Below are positions 29,497 to 32,286 of a DNA stretch of 32,286 nt, in pieces. A program made the translations under genes and the position numbers. The notes under the pieces were generated by a model. That model was not told the DNA's origin. It did no database searches and worked only from the letters and a program-made list of their open reading frames with translations. Origin of the DNA: Methanobacteriota archaeon (lineage in GTDB: Archaea; Thermoplasmatota; E2; JACPAO01; JAHWKR01); assembly GCA_019347805.1 (NCBI GenBank), contig JAHWKR010000040.1, positions 1 to 32,286 of the forward strand. Reading direction: 5' to 3'. Numbering within the stretch: position 1 is the first letter of the stretch; each line of letters opens with the position of its first letter.

Positions 29497-32286
29497 ATGC
29501 GACACACCCGACGTGACCCGGTCCAGCGGACCGGTGGTCCAATGCGCATGCGCCCTCAGACCATGGCGGCCGAGCGCCACCGCTCCCGCTGGACGTTCTT
29601 CTCGGTCACCGTCCTCCTTTTGACGGCCGTGGCCATCTGGGGAGCGCCGGACGGAGCCGCTCAGACCCAGACATCCGGCTGTGACACACCCGGTCCGGAC
29701 GCCTACGGCTACACCTGCATGCGTGACGACAGCGCCTTTTCGACCATCGCACGCTCGGGGACGCCCCTCTCGCTGGGGGACGACACCGTCTCGGCCGCGA
29801 TCGACCTGACGAGTTACGGTACACTTTCGTTCCCCAAGTTCAACCATTATGGCAAGTCGTACGATACGCTCTACGTCTCCTCGAACGGCTTCGTCTCCTT
29901 CGTCCCCCCCGGCACGAGCGGTTGCTGCAGCGGCGGCACCATCCCCTCCACCTCGAACCCCAACGGCTTCGTGGCGGGTTACTGGGTCGACCTGAACCCG
30001 TTGGCGGGCGGCGCCGTCTATTATGCGGGCAAGAGCTCCCCCGACCGGTTCATCGTCGAGTTCAACAGCGTGCCGCATTACGGTTCGACGAGCGCATTCG
30101 TGACCTTCCAGATCGTACTCCATTACGACACGGACCTCATCGAGGTCCACTTCGGCCAAGTGGAGTCGGACGGCTCGACGGCGACGACCGGGACCGAGAA
30201 CGCGGCCGGTGGAACTGGTCTCACATATGAGCGAGGTCCGTGGACCGTGCCCCATATCGCTGGCTGGTTCGAGAGGACGGACGGTCTGTACGTCGAGCTC
30301 GCCGGAACGAACCAGGTGGTGGACCCCCGCGATGTGCGCATCATCGACGTCTTCGGGGAAGGCGCAGGCCGGCAGGTCGGGTCGAGTGACGTCGATGTCT
30401 CCAAGCCGACCTTGAAGGTGAATGCCGCGAACGGCCTCAGGTTCTGTCGCGTCGTGACCGGCGATACGGCCACCGAGCGACCCTTCGTCCTCGCCATCGG
30501 GCAGCCGGACTGCAGCGGCAACGTCGGCGCGGGGGACGTCCTCGTCACGACGTACGGTGGAAAGTCGGGCGGCACGTTCATCACGACGGCGGATGCGCTC
30601 TACGGGGCTGCGCTCGAAATCGCGCAGTCGGGGACGTTCATCTATGCGGACGTGAACAGCAACGGGTTCTACGACCTCGGCGATTACGTCTACGCCAAGG
30701 CGAGCAACACGACGACCTCGACGCTCGGGACCGGCGACATCCGGCTCACACCTGCAGGTGGTTCCCTGGCCCCGTTCACCCGCGTCCGGACGGGCGACGG
30801 TGATCAGACCACATTCGGGAAGGTCATGACGGCGCTGACCGGCCATTTCTCCTCCGACGCGGTCCAGTTTTACGATTCGCCCCGCCCGGCCGCCGTCTTC
30901 ACGCCACCCTTCGAGAACGAACCGACCGCTCCGACGTCCTTCACGGCGACGCGCGTCCCGGGGACGAACGACATCGGTCTTTCGTGGGGTCTGCCCGAGG
31001 ACAACGGGATGTCCGAGGTCCTCGAGTACAGGATCTATCGCGGTATGGATTCCACGTCGCTGTCGGTCCTCTTGAACGTCTCGGCGGACACCTTCGCCTA
31101 TACCGACACGGCCCTCGGTGACTTCACGTCGTACTTCTATCAGGTCCAGGCGGTCACCGCGGTCGGGCCCGGCGGCCGCGCCGACGCCAATGCGCGCACG
31201 GACAAGCTCGAGGAGGACCAGGTCGGGGTCGATCCCTTCGACGACGGTCTTGCGGACGGTTGGACCCTCTCGGGCCTCTGGCACCTCGACTCCGCCTGTT
31301 CGGCACCACCCTCCTCGCCCTATTACCTGGGCTATCACCGCAGCGGCGCCTGCGATTTCAATACCGGTTTTGCCACGACCGGGAGCGCCGAGACCACCCT
31401 TGATCTCACGGCCTATCGCGTCGGGACCCTCGCTTTCGACCATCGCTGGGAGACGGAGTGCTGCAGCGGCTCCTGGGACGAGATGCGCATCCAGATCAAA
31501 CCGGACACGTCGTCCACATGGACCACGTTGCAGTCATGGACCGCCTCGGACGCCAACCAGCTCGGCTGGCAGAGCGTCAAGTACGACATCGATCCGTTCA
31601 CGGGCCAGGTCGTCGACATCCGGTTCTGGTTCGACTCCAAGGACTCTGTCGGCAACGCCTTCGACGGCTGGTACATCGACGACTTCGAGGTCACCGCCAT
31701 GCAGGGCGCACCGACCGCTGTGCAAGGGCTCGCAGCAGCCGCGGGCCCCGGTCTCGGCGAGATCTCCGTCTCCTGGACCGCGCCGGCCGACGACGGCGGT
31801 TGCGCCATCACTACCTACGTGCTGGAGGGGAGTCCGGACGGCTCCACCTGGACGCTCCTTCAGGACTCGACGGCCACCTCCCATGTCGAGACCGGGCTCG
31901 GCGACGGTGAGACGCGGCACTATCGGGTCACCCCGTGGAACTGCATGTCCGCCGGTCCGGCCTCGGAGACGCAGGGGACGACCTTCGATACGCCCACTGC
32001 ACCGTTGTCGCCCGCGGCGGCCGCCGGGCCGAACCCGGGCGAGATATCCGTCTCCTGGTCGGCCCCGTCCGATGATGGCGGTCCTGCGATCACGAACTAC
32101 AGTGTCTACCGCAGCACGACGGGCGGCGCGCTCGGAAGTCTCGTCGCCAACACGACGGCGCTCTCCTACACCGACTCGGGCTTGGCGGATAACACCACGT
32201 ATTGGTATACGATCACAGCATGGAACGACGCCGGGGAAGGAGACCCATCCAGTCAGGTCTCCGACACCACCTTCAGCGTCCCTGGG
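29497..32286 (+). CDS. Large secreted multidomain FN3 protein (C-terminus beyond window)
   Basis: 930 codons lie in the window without a stop. After an Arg-rich start, FFSVTVLLLTAVAIWGAPDG is the signal peptide. Residues about 60-270 are a beta-sandwich module (SSNGFVSFVPPGTSGCCSG, FVAGYWVDLNPLAGGAVYYA) seen in secreted surface proteins. ADVNSNGFYDLGDYVYA near residue 384 is an EF-hand/dockerin-like Ca-binding loop. FN3 domain 1 spans about 477-570 (PTAPTSFTATRVPGTNDIGL). A MAM/jelly-roll-like domain follows at about 578-734 (LAFDHRWETECCSGSWDEM, FDGWYIDDFEVTA). FN3 domains 2 and 3 (737-829, 831-930) share GEISVSW and PxDDGG motifs. It is likely an adhesive or matrix protein. ATG 29542 is an alternative start. 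Confidence 0.88.
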   Translation, partial: MRHTRRDPVQRTGGPMRMRPQTMAAERHRSRWTFFSVTVLLLTAVAIWGAPDGAAQTQTSGCDTPGPDAYGYTCMRDDSAFSTIARSGTPLSLGDDTVSAAIDLTSYGTLSFPKFNHYGKSYDTLYVSSNGFVSFVPPGTSGCCSGGTIPSTSNPNGFVAGYWVDLNPLAGGAVYYAGKSSPDRFIVEFNSVPHYGSTSAFVTFQIVLHYDTDLIEVHFGQVESDGSTATTGTENAAGGTGLTYERGPWTVPHIAGWFERTDGLYVELAGTNQVVDPRDVRIIDVFGEGAGRQVGSSDVDVSKPTLKVNAANGLRFCRVVTGDTATERPFVLAIGQPDCSGNVGAGDVLVTTYGGKSGGTFITTADALYGAALEIAQSGTFIYADVNSNGFYDLGDYVYAKASNTTTSTLGTGDIRLTPAGGSLAPFTRVRTGDGDQTTFGKVMTALTGHFSSDAVQFYDSPRPAAVFTPPFENEPTAPTSFTATRVPGTNDIGLSWGLPEDNGMSEVLEYRIYRGMDSTSLSVLLNVSADTFAYTDTALGDFTSYFYQVQAVTAVGPGGRADANARTDKLEEDQVGVDPFDDGLADGWTLSGLWHLDSACSAPPSSPYYLGYHRSGACDFNTGFATTGSAETTLDLTAYRVGTLAFDHRWETECCSGSWDEMRIQIKPDTSSTWTTLQSWTASDANQLGWQSVKYDIDPFTGQVVDIRFWFDSKDSVGNAFDGWYIDDFEVTAMQGAPTAVQGLAAAAGPGLGEISVSWTAPADDGGCAITTYVLEGSPDGSTWTLLQDSTATSHVETGLGDGETRHYRVTPWNCMSAGPASETQGTTFDTPTAPLSPAAAAGPNPGEISVSWSAPSDDGGPAITNYSVYRSTTGGALGSLVANTTALSYTDSGLADNTTYWYTITAWNDAGEGDPSSQVSDTTFSVPG

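Noticed and set aside
29242-31443. N-terminal extension of the protease frame to more than 1200 residues
   Set aside because: It runs antisense through the FN3 protein gene, and the signal peptide sits right after 29241.

Overview
The window reads as a GC-rich archaeal chromosome segment. The evidence is information-processing genes of archaeal type: a ThrRS with the archaeal editing domain, membrane-anchored LonB, an L1-L10(P0)-L12(P1) operon with acidic stalk tails, a Sec61-gamma-type SecE and an FtsZ2-like FtsZ. TATA-like boxes also sit about 25-35 bases upstream of many starts, which fits mostly leaderless or short-leader transcripts. The abundance of winged-helix regulators, lipobox proteins and short C-terminal membrane anchors, without a strongly acidic halophile proteome, suggests a Euryarchaeota/Thermoplasmatota-like lineage. 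That placement is inference from memory; no database was searched. I found no rRNA, tRNA, CRISPR array or insertion sequence.

Layout. 1-2.7 kb (minus): 5' part of thrS, a lipoprotein with a carboxypeptidase-regulatory-like domain, and secE. 2.77-2.94 kb: a chain of hairpins. 2.95-8.4 kb: a possible functional unit, with a radical SAM protein and an ArsR-like regulator on the minus strand. Divergent from them is a 28-residue peptide gene with its own strong TATA box, followed on the plus strand by an ABC-2 exporter (ATPase and permease) and a surface lipoprotein. This resembles a minimal peptide-modification locus (PqqA/MftA-size substrate plus radical SAM enzyme) and is the best candidate for an undescribed system.

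8.4-12.6 kb: prs, a VapBC-like pair and lonB, followed by a short second copy of the lonB C-terminal coding sequence. 12.6-16.2 kb (minus): an SLC13/ArsB-type permease and the ribosomal operon. L1 in that operon appears to start at ATA behind a perfect Shine-Dalgarno, in a leader whose hairpin arm touches the Shine-Dalgarno. 16.2-19.4 kb (minus): an NmrA-like protein, a purine-rich array of unlike hairpins, ftsZ, and a ribbon-helix-helix gene (CdrS-like) with helically phased repeats upstream.

19.7-25.5 kb: a secreted CHRD protein, two transcription regulators, a RecA/KaiC-like protein with a ruined P-loop, a [2Fe-2S] ferredoxin with a long charged tail overlapping sfsA, a half-length deoxyhypusine-hydroxylase-like HEAT protein carrying both His-Glu motifs, and an orphan helical protein. 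25.45-32.3 kb: a polytopic membrane protein fused to a kinase domain lacking the catalytic Asp (pseudokinase), a secreted subtilisin-like protease, and divergently a large secreted multidomain FN3 protein cut by the window end.
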